Counted from the first letter of the stretch, positions 1 to 7,785 are shown. The stretch: 22,001 nt of DNA from Paracoccaceae bacterium (GCA_007131945.1 SLPP01000180.1:1-22001), one strand, 5' to 3'. The notes: generated by a model not told the origin, from the sequence alone. Numbers and translations: made by a program.

Positions 1-627
1 GCGCCCTGGGAGCTCGACACCGCGCTCGTCGCGACCGGCTGCGCGCGCGGCCCGCTCGAATCGCAGGACCTGGCCGGGCTGGACGCGGCCCGCGCCCTGC
101 GCCGGCGGCGGGCGGCGCGCCTCGCAGCCGCGGGCAGACCCGTCCCGGCGACACCGGCGCAGGACCGGATGGTCGCCGAGGGGCGGCTGGGCAAGGCTGC
201 GGGCGTGGGCTGGTACCGTTATCCCGGCGGCGGCGGCGCGGTGATCGACCCGCTGATCGAGGATCTGATCGCCGAGGAGGCGCATTTCGCCCGCCATCCG
301 CGCCCCGGCGTCGCGCCCGAGGCAGCGGCCGGGATGCTGATCGCGGCGCTCCTGCACGAGGGCGCGATGGCGCTCGCCGACGGTACCGCGACGGACGCCG
401 CCGCGCTCGACCTCACCGCCCGGCACCTGCTGGACCTGCCGGCGGCCGCGCCGGGCCTGTTGTCGCTGGGCGCCACGATGGGACTCGCGGGGTTGGCGGC
501 GCGGCTGGCCGAGCTGGACAGTCTCGGCCGTGGACTGATCCCGCCCGCGGATGTCTCGGATGCCTCGGCGAACCTTGCCGCGCTCGTCGCGCCCGCAGCG
601 CTCAGTTCCGGCCGAGCGCGGCGATGA
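1..627 (+). CDS. 3-hydroxyacyl-CoA dehydrogenase, C-terminal part (5' truncated by window edge)
   Basis: The reading frame is open from the first base, so the gene begins outside the window. The 208 visible residues resemble the C-terminal helical domains of FadB/FadJ-type 3-hydroxyacyl-CoA dehydrogenases. Family hallmarks are the [12 protein letters not shown] segment near residue 17 and the [15 protein letters not shown] segment near residue 60. These enzymes oxidise 3-hydroxyacyl-CoA with NAD+ in fatty-acid beta-oxidation; the NAD-binding and any enoyl-CoA hydratase domains would lie upstream. The last third is Ala/Leu-rich and only loosely resembles the second C-terminal domain: the usual FPRWRGGP-like motif is not obvious. 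The stop lies inside the 3' end of convergent tpiA, giving a 26-bp overlap. Multifunctional FadJ type versus stand-alone dehydrogenase cannot be decided here. Confidence 0.8.
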   Translation, partial: APWELDTALVATGCARGPLESQDLAGLDAARALRRRRAARLAAAGRPVPATPAQDRMVAEGRLGKAAGVGWYRYPGGGGAVIDPLIEDLIAEEAHFARHPRPGVAPEAAAGMLIAALLHEGAMALADGTATDAAALDLTARHLLDLPAAAPGLLSLGATMGLAGLAARLAELDSLGRGLIPPADVSDASANLAALVAPAALSSGRARR

Positions 628-1336
628 TCGCGCCGAAATCGGCCGCCTTCAGCGAGGCGCCACCGACCAGCGCGCCGTCGACCTCGGGGATGGCGAAGAT
701 CGTGTCGGCATTGTCGGGCTTGACCGAACCGCCATAGAGGAGCCGGATGCCCCGGTCCGGAAGCTGGCCGCGCAGGAAGGCATGCACCTGGGCGATTTCC
801 CGCGCGCCGGGGGTGCGGCCGCTGCCGATCGCCCAGACCGGCTCGTAGGCGACGACCGCATTCGCCGCGGTGGCGCCGCGCGGCAGGGAATGTTCGAGCT
901 GCGCCGCGACAACCTCCAGCGTCGCGCCGGCGGCGCGCTCGGCCTCTGTCTCGCCGATGCAGACGATGGCGACGAGCCCCGCGGCCCAGGCCGCGCGCGC
1001 CTTGGCCACGACCTCGGCGCTCGACTCGCCGTGATCGGCGCGCCGCTCGGAATGGCCGAGGATCACATGCGTCGCGCCGGCATCGGAGAGCATCGCGGCC
1101 GAGATGTCCCCGGTATGCGCGCCCTTGGCCGCCGCGTGGCAATCCTGCCCGCCCACCCGCAGCCCGCTGCCGGCGAGCGCCCCGGCCATGCGCGCGATCA
1201 GCGTCGCCGGCGGGCAGATCAGCACCTCGACCCCTTGCGGCGGCGGCGTGGCAGCAAGTTCGCGCGCCTCCGCCAGGTCGGCGGCAAGGCCGTGCATCTT
1301 CCAGTTTCCGGCCGCGAGGCGGGGCATATCGGGCAT
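602..1336 (-). CDS. tpiA: Triosephosphate isomerase
   Basis: Cytosolic glycolytic/gluconeogenic enzyme interconverting dihydroxyacetone phosphate and glyceraldehyde 3-phosphate. The 244-residue length is normal for the family. All catalytic elements are visible: GNWKM with Lys13, the GHSERR motif with His95, [10 protein letters not shown] with Glu165 and phosphate loop 6, and a C-terminal [11 protein letters not shown] phosphate-binding segment. The ATG at 1336 has an AAAAGGAG ribosome binding site 7 nt upstream and a promoter-like element just beyond. It follows the sufA-like gene on the same strand with an 83-bp gap, so it may be transcribed both from its own promoter and by readthrough. 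Its 3' end overlaps the convergent dehydrogenase gene by 26 bp. Confidence 0.97.
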   Translation of the reverse strand: MPDMPRLAAGNWKMHGLAADLAEARELAATPPPQGVEVLICPPATLIARMAGALAGSGLRVGGQDCHAAAKGAHTGDISAAMLSDAGATHVILGHSERRADHGESSAEVVAKARAAWAAGLVAIVCIGETEAERAAGATLEVVAAQLEHSLPRGATAANAVVAYEPVWAIGSGRTPGAREIAQVHAFLRGQLPDRGIRLLYGGSVKPDNADTIFAIPEVDGALVGGASLKAADFGAIIAALGRN

Positions 1337-1357
1337 GTCCGGGCTCCTTTTCGTCCC

Positions 1358-1385
1358 GTCATAGCCGCCGCGCGCGCCGGATCAA
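1358..1385 (-). promoter_or_regulatory. Candidate sigma70-type promoter of tpiA
   Basis: On the minus strand TTGATC (1385-1380) and TATGAC (1363-1358) are separated by 16 bp. They lie just upstream of the AAAAGGAG ribosome binding site and would give a leader of about 14 nt. Recognised by eye only. Confidence 0.5.
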
Positions 1386-1419
1386 GGCCCGGGCGGGCGG
1401 AGTCGCGCGGGACGCGGGG

Positions 1420-1806
1420 TCAGGAGCCGGTCTTGCCCAGTTTCCCGGCCATCTCGTCGAGATCGCCGAACCTGATCGATTCGCCGCAACCGCAGGCCTC
1501 GGTCACGTTGGGGTTGCGGAACCTGAAGCCGCTTTCCAGCAGGCCGGTCTGGTAGTCGATCTCGGTGCCGAAGAGGAACATCTGCGCCATCGGCGCGATG
1601 ATCACCCGCGCCTCGCCCTGCTCGACGACCTCCTCGTGCGGGCCGATCTCGTCGGCGAACTCCATCGTGTATTCCATCCCCGCGCAGCCGCCCTTCTTGA
1701 CGCCGATGCGCAGGCCCTTCTTGCCCTGCCGCGTCATCAGCCGGGCGATGTGACGCTCGGCGGCGGCGGTGATGGTCACGGGCGACTTGCCGGGAATGGC
1801 GAACAT
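1420..1806 (-). CDS. sufA: HesB/IscA/SufA-type iron-sulfur carrier protein
   Basis: 128-residue A-type carrier that accepts or delivers Fe-S clusters to client proteins in the cytosol. The three family cysteines are present: Cys41 in KKGGCAGMEY and Cys105/Cys107 in EACGCGES near the C-terminus. The start has AAAGGA about 6 nt upstream. It lies 30 nt downstream of the sufT-like gene on the same strand, so the two are probably co-transcribed. The pairing with SufT and the Cys-Gly-Cys tail favour a SUF-linked role, but the sequence cannot distinguish SufA, IscA and ErpA function. No sufBCDS genes lie in the window, so this is either the end of a split suf locus or a detached pair. Confidence 0.88.
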   Translation of the reverse strand: MFAIPGKSPVTITAAAERHIARLMTRQGKKGLRIGVKKGGCAGMEYTMEFADEIGPHEEVVEQGEARVIIAPMAQMFLFGTEIDYQTGLLESGFRFRNPNVTEACGCGESIRFGDLDEMAGKLGKTGS

Positions 1807-1836
1807 GATCGGTCCTTTGGGTGGTGTCCTGCGGGC

Positions 1837-2193
1837 CTACATGAAGCCCAGTTCCAGCCGGGCCTCGTCGGACATCATGTCCATGCCCCATTGCGGCTCG
1901 AAGGTCATCTCGACATCGACCTGCTTGACGCCCTCGAGCGCACCGACGGCGTCGGCGACCCAGCCGGGCATCTCGCCGGCGACCGGGCAGCCCGGCGCGG
2001 TCAGGGTCATGGTGATGCCGACCTCGTTCTCGGCGTTGATGTCGATCGTGTAGATCAGGCCGAGGTCGTAGATGTTGACCGGGATCTCGGGGTCGAAGAC
2101 CGTGCGGCAGGCCTCGACCACGTGCTCGTAGAGCGGATGCTCGATCGAGGAGGGGCGGATGAGGGGCTCGCCCTCGGTCGTGTCGGTGCTCAT
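1837..2193 (-). CDS. sufT: SufT-like DUF59/MIP18-family Fe-S assembly protein
   Basis: 118-residue DUF59 protein. The hallmark DPEIPVNIYDLGLIY sits at residues 34-48, followed by LTAPGCPVAGEM with the conserved Cys. The C-terminal part (VEMTFEPQWGMDMMSDEARLELG) has the family's FDPPW-like motif with a Glu variation. SufT-family proteins assist Fe-S cluster maturation or transfer and often sit at the end of suf operons. The frame is open to 2316, but the conserved protein begins at the ATG at 2193; the extra N-terminal residues are Arg/Pro-rich and lie across a promoter-like AT-rich stretch, so I chose 2193. The ribosome binding site is weak. It is first in a minus-strand run with the sufA-like gene and is divergent from tgt. 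Confidence 0.85.
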   Translation of the reverse strand: MSTDTTEGEPLIRPSSIEHPLYEHVVEACRTVFDPEIPVNIYDLGLIYTIDINAENEVGITMTLTAPGCPVAGEMPGWVADAVGALEGVKQVDVEMTFEPQWGMDMMSDEARLELGFM

Positions 2194-2223
2194 GGTAACG
2201 GTCCCGGCGCTTTCCTGACTGGT

Positions 2224-2251
2224 TATATAAGAATTCCGGCCGCTGCGTCCA
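2224..2251 (-). promoter_or_regulatory. Candidate promoter of the sufT-sufA pair
   Basis: The 121-bp divergent gap between sufT and tgt contains an AT-rich patch, TTATATAA, which stands out in this GC-rich DNA. On the minus strand TGGACG (2251-2246) and TATATA (2229-2224) are 16 bp apart and about 30 bp upstream of the sufT ATG. The -10 is near-palindromic and might also serve tgt on the plus strand, but I see no matching -35 there. Confidence 0.45.
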
Positions 2252-2314
2252 GTGGGGCTGGCTTGGCAAGGCCGGGCAAATCGCGCAAGAAGGCGCGGGC
2301 CAGCGGGGCGGGGC

Positions 2315-3439
2315 ATGCGATTTCACTTCGATCTTCAGGCGACGGACGGGCGCGCGCGCACCGGGGTGATCCACACGCCGCGCGGGCGGATCCGCACGCC
2401 CGCCTTCATGCCGGTCGGCACCGCGGGTACGGTCAAGGCGATGCTGCCCGAAAGCGTGCGCGCGACCGGGGCGGACATCATTCTCGGCAACACCTATCAC
2501 CTGATGCTGCGCCCCGGCGCCGAGCGGATCGCGGCGCTGGGCGGGCTGCACCGGTTCATGCACTGGGACGGGCCGGTCCTGACCGATTCCGGCGGGTTCC
2601 AGGTCATGTCGCTGGCGTCGCTGCGCAAGCTCGACGAGGACGGCGTCAGCTTCGCCAGCCATATCGACGGCTCGCGGCACCTGCTTAGCCCCGAGCGGTC
2701 GATGGAGATCCAGCGGCTGCTCGGCTCGGACATTGTCATGGCCTTCGACGAATGCCCGGCGCTGCCCGCCGAGGAGGCGCGCGTGGCCGAGTCGATGCGC
2801 CTGTCGATGCGCTGGGCGCGGCGCTCGAAGGCGGCGTTCGGCGACCGGCCGGGGCACGCGCTCTTCGGGATCATGCAGGGCGGGGTGACGCGCGAGCTTC
2901 GCGCGGAATCGGCGGCGGCGCTGGTCGGGATCGGCTTCGACGGCTACGCGATCGGGGGGCTTGCCGTGGGCGAGGGGCAGGCGGCGATGTTCGGCGTGCT
3001 CGACTACGCGCCCGAGATGCTGCCCACCGAAAAGCCGCGCTACCTGATGGGCGTGGGCAAGCCCGACGACATCGTCGGCGCGGTCGAGCGCGGCGTGGAC
3101 ATGATGGACTGCGTGTTGCCGACGCGGTCGGGGCGGACCGGCCAGGCCTGGACGCGGCGGGGGTCGGTGAACCTGCGCAACGCCCGCCACCGCGACGATC
3201 CGCGGCCGCTGGACGAGGCCTGCGCCTGCCCCGCCTGCCGGGGCTATTCCCGCGCCTATCTGCACCATGTCATCCGTGCCGACGAGATCATCGGCGCGAT
3301 GCTGCTGACCTGGCACAACCTGCACTATTACCAGGAGCTGATGGCGGGGCTGCGCGCGGCGATCGCGGCGGGCGGGCTGGCCAGCTTCGTGCGCGACTTC
3401 CACACCCTGCGCGCCGAGGGCGATATCGAGCCCGTCTGA
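2315..3439 (+). CDS. tgt: Queuine tRNA-ribosyltransferase (tRNA-guanine transglycosylase)
   Basis: Exchanges guanine-34 for preQ1 in tRNAs with GUN anticodons during queuosine synthesis. The 374-residue protein has the bacterial TGT set: Asp91 in [11 protein letters not shown], the FGIMQGG substrate-binding segment near 184, the nucleophile Asp265 in [16 protein letters not shown], and zinc ligands Cys303, Cys305 and Cys308 (CACPAC) with His334 (TWHN). The frame is open upstream to 2252, but the family N-terminus ([15 protein letters not shown]) starts at the ATG at 2315, so I chose that; the upstream GGGGCGGGG is a poor ribosome binding site. It is divergent from sufT and convergent with the CorB-like gene. 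No other queuosine gene is in the window. Confidence 0.96.
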   Translation: MRFHFDLQATDGRARTGVIHTPRGRIRTPAFMPVGTAGTVKAMLPESVRATGADIILGNTYHLMLRPGAERIAALGGLHRFMHWDGPVLTDSGGFQVMSLASLRKLDEDGVSFASHIDGSRHLLSPERSMEIQRLLGSDIVMAFDECPALPAEEARVAESMRLSMRWARRSKAAFGDRPGHALFGIMQGGVTRELRAESAAALVGIGFDGYAIGGLAVGEGQAAMFGVLDYAPEMLPTEKPRYLMGVGKPDDIVGAVERGVDMMDCVLPTRSGRTGQAWTRRGSVNLRNARHRDDPRPLDEACACPACRGYSRAYLHHVIRADEIIGAMLLTWHNLHYYQELMAGLRAAIAAGGLASFVRDFHTLRAEGDIEPV

Positions 3440-3657
3440 TACCAGGTCGGGTCGATCCCTGCGGCGGCATCGGCGGCGTTGGGCCGCCCGTGCCTGCCGA
3501 AGGGACCAGGCGGAAGCCGCATGACCGGCGGGCAGGGGGTCACGTCGCGCCGGGCAAAAGTTTCATTGTGGTAAATTTTTCCGAAACGTGGTTTGAATTC
3601 AGTGCCTTGTGAAAGCGTCCGCTGGCGGACCGCCATTCCCGCGCGGTTCCGCGGGGG
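3440..3657. other. Convergent intergenic region, no gene seen
   Basis: 218 bp between the ends of tgt and the convergent CorB-like gene. It holds an unusually AT-rich patch (about 3556-3610) containing a GTTTC/GAAAC inverted repeat. Two short GC hairpins follow: GTCCGC/GCGGAC at 3617-3630 and CCCGCG/CGCGGG at 3638-3655. The hairpins may help end transcription, but neither has a clear T-run. I see no convincing gene. Confidence 0.5.
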
Positions 3658-4953
3658 TCACATCTCGCGGATGCGCAGGCGGGTCAGGCGGTTCTCGGCG
3701 CGCTCGACCACCTCGAAGCGGAAGCCGTGGAAGCGGAAGATCTGCCCGGCCTCGGGGATCATCTGCGCCTCGTGGATGACGAGTCCGGCGACGGTGTTCG
3801 CCTCCTCGTCGGGCAGGTTCCAGTCCATCGCGCGGTTGATGTCGCGGATGGTCATCGCGCCGTCGATCTCGATCGTGCCGTCGTTCAGGCGGGTGATCGG
3901 GTCGGGCGCGTCCTCGTCGTGCTCGTCCTCGATCTCGCCCACGATCTCCTCGAGGATGTCCTCGAGCGTGATCAGGCCAAGAAGCGCGCCGTATTCGTCG
4001 ATGACCAGCGCGAAATGCCGCCGCTGGGTCAGGAACTGGCGCATCTGTTCATCCAGCGGCGTCGTCTCGGGCACGAAATAGGGCTCGCGCGCCACCGCCA
4101 TCAGGTCGAGCCGGGCGACCGCCTCGAACCGCCCGCCGGCCTCGCTAACCAGCCGGTGCACCTCGCGCATGAGGTCGCGCGAATGGATCACGCCGACGAT
4201 GTTCTCGGGGTCATCGCGCCAGGCGGGCAGGCGGGTATGGCTGGAATTGACGCACTGGGCGATGATCTCCTCGACCGGCGCTTCGATGTTCACGGTCTCG
4301 ATCTGGCTGCGATGGAGCATGATCTCCTCGACCGTCCGGTGCCCGAGGTCGAGCGCGCCGAGCAGCCGGTCGCGGTGCTCCTTCTCGACGACGCCCTCGG
4401 AATGGCCGAGCGCCAGCGCCCCGGCGATCTCCTCGTGATAGGAGAGAACCGCCTCGTTGGGGTCGGTGCGCACGCCGAAAAGGGTCAATATCCCGCGGAC
4501 CAGCACCCTGACCGCGCCGACGATCGGCGCCAGCAGGACGATCACGAGGCGGATCGGCCGGGCGACGCGTGAGGCCGCGGTCTCGGGGTTCGAGATGGCG
4601 TAGGTCTTCGGCAGCACCTCGGCGAAGATCAGGACCAGCGCCGTCATCACCAGCGTCGCCAGCGCCACGCCCGAATCGCCGAAGAGCCGGGTGAACAGCG
4701 CCGTGGCCAGCGCCGCGGCGAGGATGTTCACCAGGTTGTTGCCCAGCAGGATCGCGCCGATCAGTCGCTCGCGATCCTCGGTGATCGTCAGCGCGCTCTC
4801 GGCGCCTTTCGATCCCTTGTCGGCCTGCGCCCGCAGCTTGCCGCGCGACGAGGCGGTGAGCGCCGTCTCGCTGCCGGAGAAAAAGCCTGACAGGACCAGC
4901 AGCGCCAGGATCGCCGCGACCGTCGTCCAGAAGGTCGTGTCGAGAAGCGACAT
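3658..4953 (-). CDS. CorB/CNNM-type membrane protein with CBS pair and CorC/HlyC domain
   Basis: 431-residue inner-membrane protein of the HlyC/CorC family, linked to Mg2+/Co2+ transport or efflux. Order of domains: N-terminal CNNM transmembrane domain with hydrophobic segments near residues 9-25, 65-88, 95-112 and 133-158, including the conserved FFSGSETAL (24-32) and AEVLPKTYA (111-119); a CBS pair at about 210-335, with IHSRDL and VIDEYGALLGLITLEDILEEIVGEI-like features; an acidic linker (EDEHDEDAPD); and a C-terminal CorC/HlyC domain at about 352-430. The membrane domain makes it CorB/YfjD-like, unlike soluble CorC. The upstream gene's terminator at 5126-5154 implies that it has its own promoter. 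Substrate is inferred from family only. Confidence 0.9.
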   Translation of the reverse strand: MSLLDTTFWTTVAAILALLVLSGFFSGSETALTASSRGKLRAQADKGSKGAESALTITEDRERLIGAILLGNNLVNILAAALATALFTRLFGDSGVALATLVMTALVLIFAEVLPKTYAISNPETAASRVARPIRLVIVLLAPIVGAVRVLVRGILTLFGVRTDPNEAVLSYHEEIAGALALGHSEGVVEKEHRDRLLGALDLGHRTVEEIMLHRSQIETVNIEAPVEEIIAQCVNSSHTRLPAWRDDPENIVGVIHSRDLMREVHRLVSEAGGRFEAVARLDLMAVAREPYFVPETTPLDEQMRQFLTQRRHFALVIDEYGALLGLITLEDILEEIVGEIEDEHDEDAPDPITRLNDGTIEIDGAMTIRDINRAMDWNLPDEEANTVAGLVIHEAQMIPEAGQIFRFHGFRFEVVERAENRLTRLRIREM

Positions 4954-4960
4954 TGTCAGC

Positions 4961-4984
4961 GGACCCCGGCCCTTCCGCGGGTCC
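4961..4984 (-). promoter_or_regulatory. Hairpin in the leader of the CorB-like gene
   Basis: GGACCC (4961-4966) pairs with GGGTCC (4979-4984), ending 8 nt before the start codon, with extra possible CGG/CCG pairing inside. The stem would take up the GGGG that serves as the weak ribosome binding site, so it may limit translation. Seen by eye; no known riboswitch class is recognised. Confidence 0.35.
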
Positions 4985-5125
4985 GTTCGGGAGCGCAGGC
5001 GTCACGAGTGCGGCGGGATCCGCAAGATCGGGGGGTCATGAGCAGGTCATGGCTGCAACGGCATCTGGACTGCCAGTATGGCGCCCACCGCGCGGCTGGC
5101 AAGCATCCTGCGTCTTGTTGCCAAG

Positions 5126-5154
5126 AAAAACCCCGCACCGTTGCAGGCGCGGGG
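5126..5154 (-). terminator. Rho-independent terminator of the mepK-like gene
   Basis: On the minus strand CCCCGC (5154-5149) and GCGGGG (5136-5131) form a GC stem followed directly by TTTTT (5130-5126). It begins 24 bp after the stop codon of the MepK-like gene. Confidence 0.85.
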
Positions 5155-5177
5155 CAGTTGCGTGTCTGGTCTGCGGG

Positions 5178-5747
5178 TCAGGTTCCCCAGGTGCGCACCG
5201 GGCCGCAATCCATATGCGTGAAGTCCGAGCGCGAGTACCGACCTACGCCGCCTGCACGGCAGGCCGCCGCTGCGCGCGCCACCTGCGCGACGGAACGCGA
5301 GCGCATCCGAAGGTCGGCCGCCTGGCCGATCGTGTGGCGCGAATTCTGCGCGACGTTGCGTGAACGCGCGCGGAGCATCGCGTTGGTCTGCGGCGAGCGA
5401 TAGCCCGAAAGCAGGTTGTAGGGCTCGTCGACATCGAGAAGCCGGTGCGCCGCGGCCATTATGTCGAGTGTGCGGGCATCGATCCGGTGCACCTGGTTGT
5501 CGCGCCAGTCGCGGAAGAAGAAGTTGATCTCGTTGAGAACTTCAGGGATGTAGTCACCGTCCACCCAGTAGACCGCGTCCATCACCTCGCCCGTGCGGCC
5601 GGAATAGACCCGTAGCCGGCGTATGTCGCCGGCGCCGCGGAGGAAGGAGAATGCGTTTGCGTAGGTCGGAGCGGCGCTTACTGCGGTTGCGGCGAAAATG
5701 CCCAAGAGGGCGCGCCGGGAAAACCCGGTTGTGTCGTTCCGTTCCAT
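5178..5747 (-). CDS. mepK: MepK (YcbK)-like DUF882 zinc peptidase, Tat-exported
   Basis: 189-residue protein of the DUF882/peptidase M15 group. The N-terminus has a twin-arginine signal (FSRRALLGIF at 9-18, hydrophobic stretch to about 24, Ala-rich cleavage region near 31), so it is probably a periplasmic Tat substrate, as expected for E. coli YcbK. The mature part carries LLSGYRS (112-118), LRARSR, the zinc motif HTIGQAAD (His138, Asp145), RAGGVGRYSRSDF and FTHMD (His178), closely like E. coli MepK, which cleaves 3-3 (L,D) peptidoglycan crosslinks. The frame is open to 5978, but the ATG at 5747 starts the signal peptide and has AGGA 7 nt upstream. It is divergent from an L,D-transpeptidase, as expected for a functional pair. 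Exact bond specificity is inferred from homology. Confidence 0.9.
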   Translation of the reverse strand: MERNDTTGFSRRALLGIFAATAVSAAPTYANAFSFLRGAGDIRRLRVYSGRTGEVMDAVYWVDGDYIPEVLNEINFFFRDWRDNQVHRIDARTLDIMAAAHRLLDVDEPYNLLSGYRSPQTNAMLRARSRNVAQNSRHTIGQAADLRMRSRSVAQVARAAAACRAGGVGRYSRSDFTHMDCGPVRTWGT

Positions 5748-5749
5748 GA

Positions 5750-5803
5750 TCAGTCCTGTCCCATCCCGGTGATGCTCGTTCCTGCCTTCTGGCCTGGCTT
5801 CAT
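5750..5803 (-). CDS. Possible 17-codon leader ORF before mepK
   Basis: Reads MKPGQKAGTSITGMGQD and stops two bases before the mepK ATG (TGA-TC-ATG). It has a stronger GGGGGA ribosome binding site, 5 nt before its ATG, than many genes here. It is in a different frame from mepK. It could couple translation or could be chance; no known leader peptide is recognised. Confidence 0.3.
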   Translation of the reverse strand: MKPGQKAGTSITGMGQD

Positions 5804-6146
5804 CTCGTCCCCCTTCTGGGTCGTCGCACGGGTCGTCGCGCGTCTTCCGGGGGCCGGGCGGCCAGGCGCATTTTCTGTCGCCTCTGATGCCCTCTTGCCA
5901 CATTCGTGTGGCAGGCCCAAGCCCGGAATCGCACGGATGGGTTTGCAAGTTGCAGAATAGGCGGGATTTTGCTGACACGAGCTTAACCGATCGCGGTCAG
6001 TCTCGATCCATCGTGGGCGGGATTACCTCACGGCTTCGTGATTCCCGCGGTGCAGGAAACTTGGCCATGCTGGGCGAGTGAGCGGAAAAGTGCCGATCGG
6101 ACCTGCCGTCGGAGATGCGGGCGAGTGATCGCAGATGGGGATTGAG
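5804..6146. other. Divergent control region between mepK-like and L,D-transpeptidase genes
   Basis: 343 bp without a convincing gene. The 5950-6000 part is relatively AT-rich (for example ATTTTGCTGACACGAGCTTA), as expected for promoters, but I cannot assign a clear -35/-10 pair. It contains the dyad at 5896-5913, listed separately. Confidence 0.5.
5896..5913. promoter_or_regulatory. Perfect 7+4+7 dyad, possible operator
   Basis: TGCCACA-TTCG-TGTGGCA is a perfect inverted repeat with a 4-nt centre, between the divergent MepK-like and L,D-transpeptidase genes. No T-run follows on either strand, so a terminator is unlikely. An operator for a dimeric regulator or a stable RNA tetraloop hairpin are the alternatives. 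Confidence 0.45.
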
Positions 6147-7778
6147 ATGCAAGGAATTCGGACGGGCGGCCGCGATCGTTTGCGCGCGGCACTGGCGGGG
6201 ATGCTTCTTGGAACTGGGGTCGTGCTTGCCGCCGTGCCGACGCTGTTCCTGCCGCAGGGTGCCGCGGCGCAGAGCTTTCCCGCGTTCCGCCAGGCGCTAG
6301 CCGAGGGGGTGGCCGCGAACCCTGCGCTCGCCGCCTTCTACCGCGAGACCGATTTCGCGCCGATCTGGACCGGCGCGGAGCATGCCGCGCGGCGCACGGC
6401 GCTGGTCACGGCGCTGGCGACGGCCGCCGATCATGGGCTGCCGGCGCGGCGCTACGACCTTCCGGGCCTGCTCGAGGTCTTCAAGGCGGTCGAGAGCGAG
6501 CGCGATCGCGGCCTCGCCGAGGCCCGGGCGAGCCTCGCCTTCGTGCAATATGCGCGCGATCTCTCGAGTGGGGTGCTGGAGCCGCGCGCGATCGTCGAAC
6601 AGATCGTGCGCGAAGTGCCGCGCCCGGACATCACTCGCCTGATGCACGACTTCGCCGCCGCCGAACCGGTCAGCTTCATGCGCAACCTGGCGCCGCGTGC
6701 GCCGGAATATGCGCGCCTGATCCGCGCCAAGCGCCTGCTCGACGCGCAGATCGCGCAAGGCGGCTGGGGGCCGCGGGTGCAGGCGAATGCCCTGCGCCCG
6801 GGCGAGACCGGCGACGGGGTCATCGCGTTGCGCAACCGCCTGATCGCGATGGGCTACATGCCGCGGGTCGCCACCGCGCGCTATGACGGGGCGATGCAAC
6901 GCGCGGTGCAGGCCTTCCAGATCGCGCACGGAATAGAGCCCGACGGGATTGCCGGGCGCGACACGCTGGCGGCGATCAATGTCGAGCCCGAGATGCGCCG
7001 GCGCGCGATGATCGTCGCGCTGGAGCGCGAGCGCTGGCTGAACATCGAGCGTGGTGAACGGCATATCTGGGTGAACCTCGCCGATTTCCACGCGCGCATC
7101 GTCGATCATGACCGCGTGACGCTCGAGACGCGGGCAGTCGTCGGAGCGCAGCAATCCGACATGCAGACGCCCGAATTCTCGCACCGCATGACCTATCTCG
7201 AGCTCAATCCGGACTGGACGTTGCCGCGCTCGATCGTCGCGCGCAGTTACTGGAACGGGCTGGTCAATGGCGGGCACCGCTATCTGCAGATCGTCGACTC
7301 CCGCGGCCGGGTGGTGCCGCGCGAGGCCGTGAACTTCGCCGCCTATTCGCCGCGCAACTTCCCGTTCGAGGTGCGCCAGCCGCCAGGGCCGACCAATCCG
7401 CTGGGGCAGGTGAAGTTCATGTTCCCCAACCCGTACGCGATCTACCTGCACGACAGCCCGGCGCGACAGCTTTTCCGGACAACGGTGCGCACCCATTCCT
7501 CGGGCTGCGTGCGGCTCCATGACCCCGAGGATTTCGCCTACGAGTTGCTGTCGCGGCAAACCGACGATCCGGTGAACCTCTATCAGCGCACGCTTCGCAG
7601 GGGAAACCTGCAGCGCATCTATCTCGAGGAACCCGTTCCGATCCATCTGGTCTACCGGACGGCCTTCACCTCGGTGGATGGCGAGATGAACTATCGCAAC
7701 GATGTCTACGGCCGCGACGCGCGGATCTACGAGGCGCTGCGCGCGGCGGGGGTGGAAACGCGGCCGGCGCAGAGCTAA
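6147..7778 (+). CDS. YcbB/LdtD-type murein L,D-transpeptidase
   Basis: 543-residue periplasmic enzyme that forms 3-3 (Dap-Dap) crosslinks or attaches substrates to peptidoglycan. Features from this start: a basic then hydrophobic signal sequence (about 8-42, cleavage near AAAQS); a YcbB-type scaffold domain (about 45-205); a peptidoglycan-binding domain (219-279, LRPGETGDGVIALRNRL to GIAGRDTLAAIN); and a YkuD catalytic domain (about 307-500) with YLHD and the active-site HSSGCVRLHD (Cys454). The ATG at 6147 has GGGGA 5 nt upstream; the in-frame ATG at 6135 has no usable site, so I prefer 6147. It is divergent from the MepK-like gene; lpxD follows after 42 bp. Length and architecture match LdtD rather than the small YkuD enzymes. 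Confidence 0.92.
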   Translation: MQGIRTGGRDRLRAALAGMLLGTGVVLAAVPTLFLPQGAAAQSFPAFRQALAEGVAANPALAAFYRETDFAPIWTGAEHAARRTALVTALATAADHGLPARRYDLPGLLEVFKAVESERDRGLAEARASLAFVQYARDLSSGVLEPRAIVEQIVREVPRPDITRLMHDFAAAEPVSFMRNLAPRAPEYARLIRAKRLLDAQIAQGGWGPRVQANALRPGETGDGVIALRNRLIAMGYMPRVATARYDGAMQRAVQAFQIAHGIEPDGIAGRDTLAAINVEPEMRRRAMIVALERERWLNIERGERHIWVNLADFHARIVDHDRVTLETRAVVGAQQSDMQTPEFSHRMTYLELNPDWTLPRSIVARSYWNGLVNGGHRYLQIVDSRGRVVPREAVNFAAYSPRNFPFEVRQPPGPTNPLGQVKFMFPNPYAIYLHDSPARQLFRTTVRTHSSGCVRLHDPEDFAYELLSRQTDDPVNLYQRTLRRGNLQRIYLEEPVPIHLVYRTAFTSVDGEMNYRNDVYGRDARIYEALRAAGVETRPAQS

Positions 7779-7785
7779 ACGGGGA

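Noticed and set aside
1382..3403. 673-codon open frame on the minus strand
   Set aside because: It covers tgt on the opposite strand and parts of the sufT and sufA-like genes in another frame. The translation is Arg/His/Pro-rich with no domain; long antisense frames are expected in DNA this GC-rich.
3328..3636. 102-codon minus-strand frame in the tgt/CorB-like gap
   Set aside because: It overlaps the end of tgt, has no ribosome binding site worth noting and no recognisable sequence.
5008..5403. 131-codon plus-strand frame before and inside mepK
   Set aside because: It crosses the mepK terminator and lies antisense to the conserved zinc-peptidase motifs.
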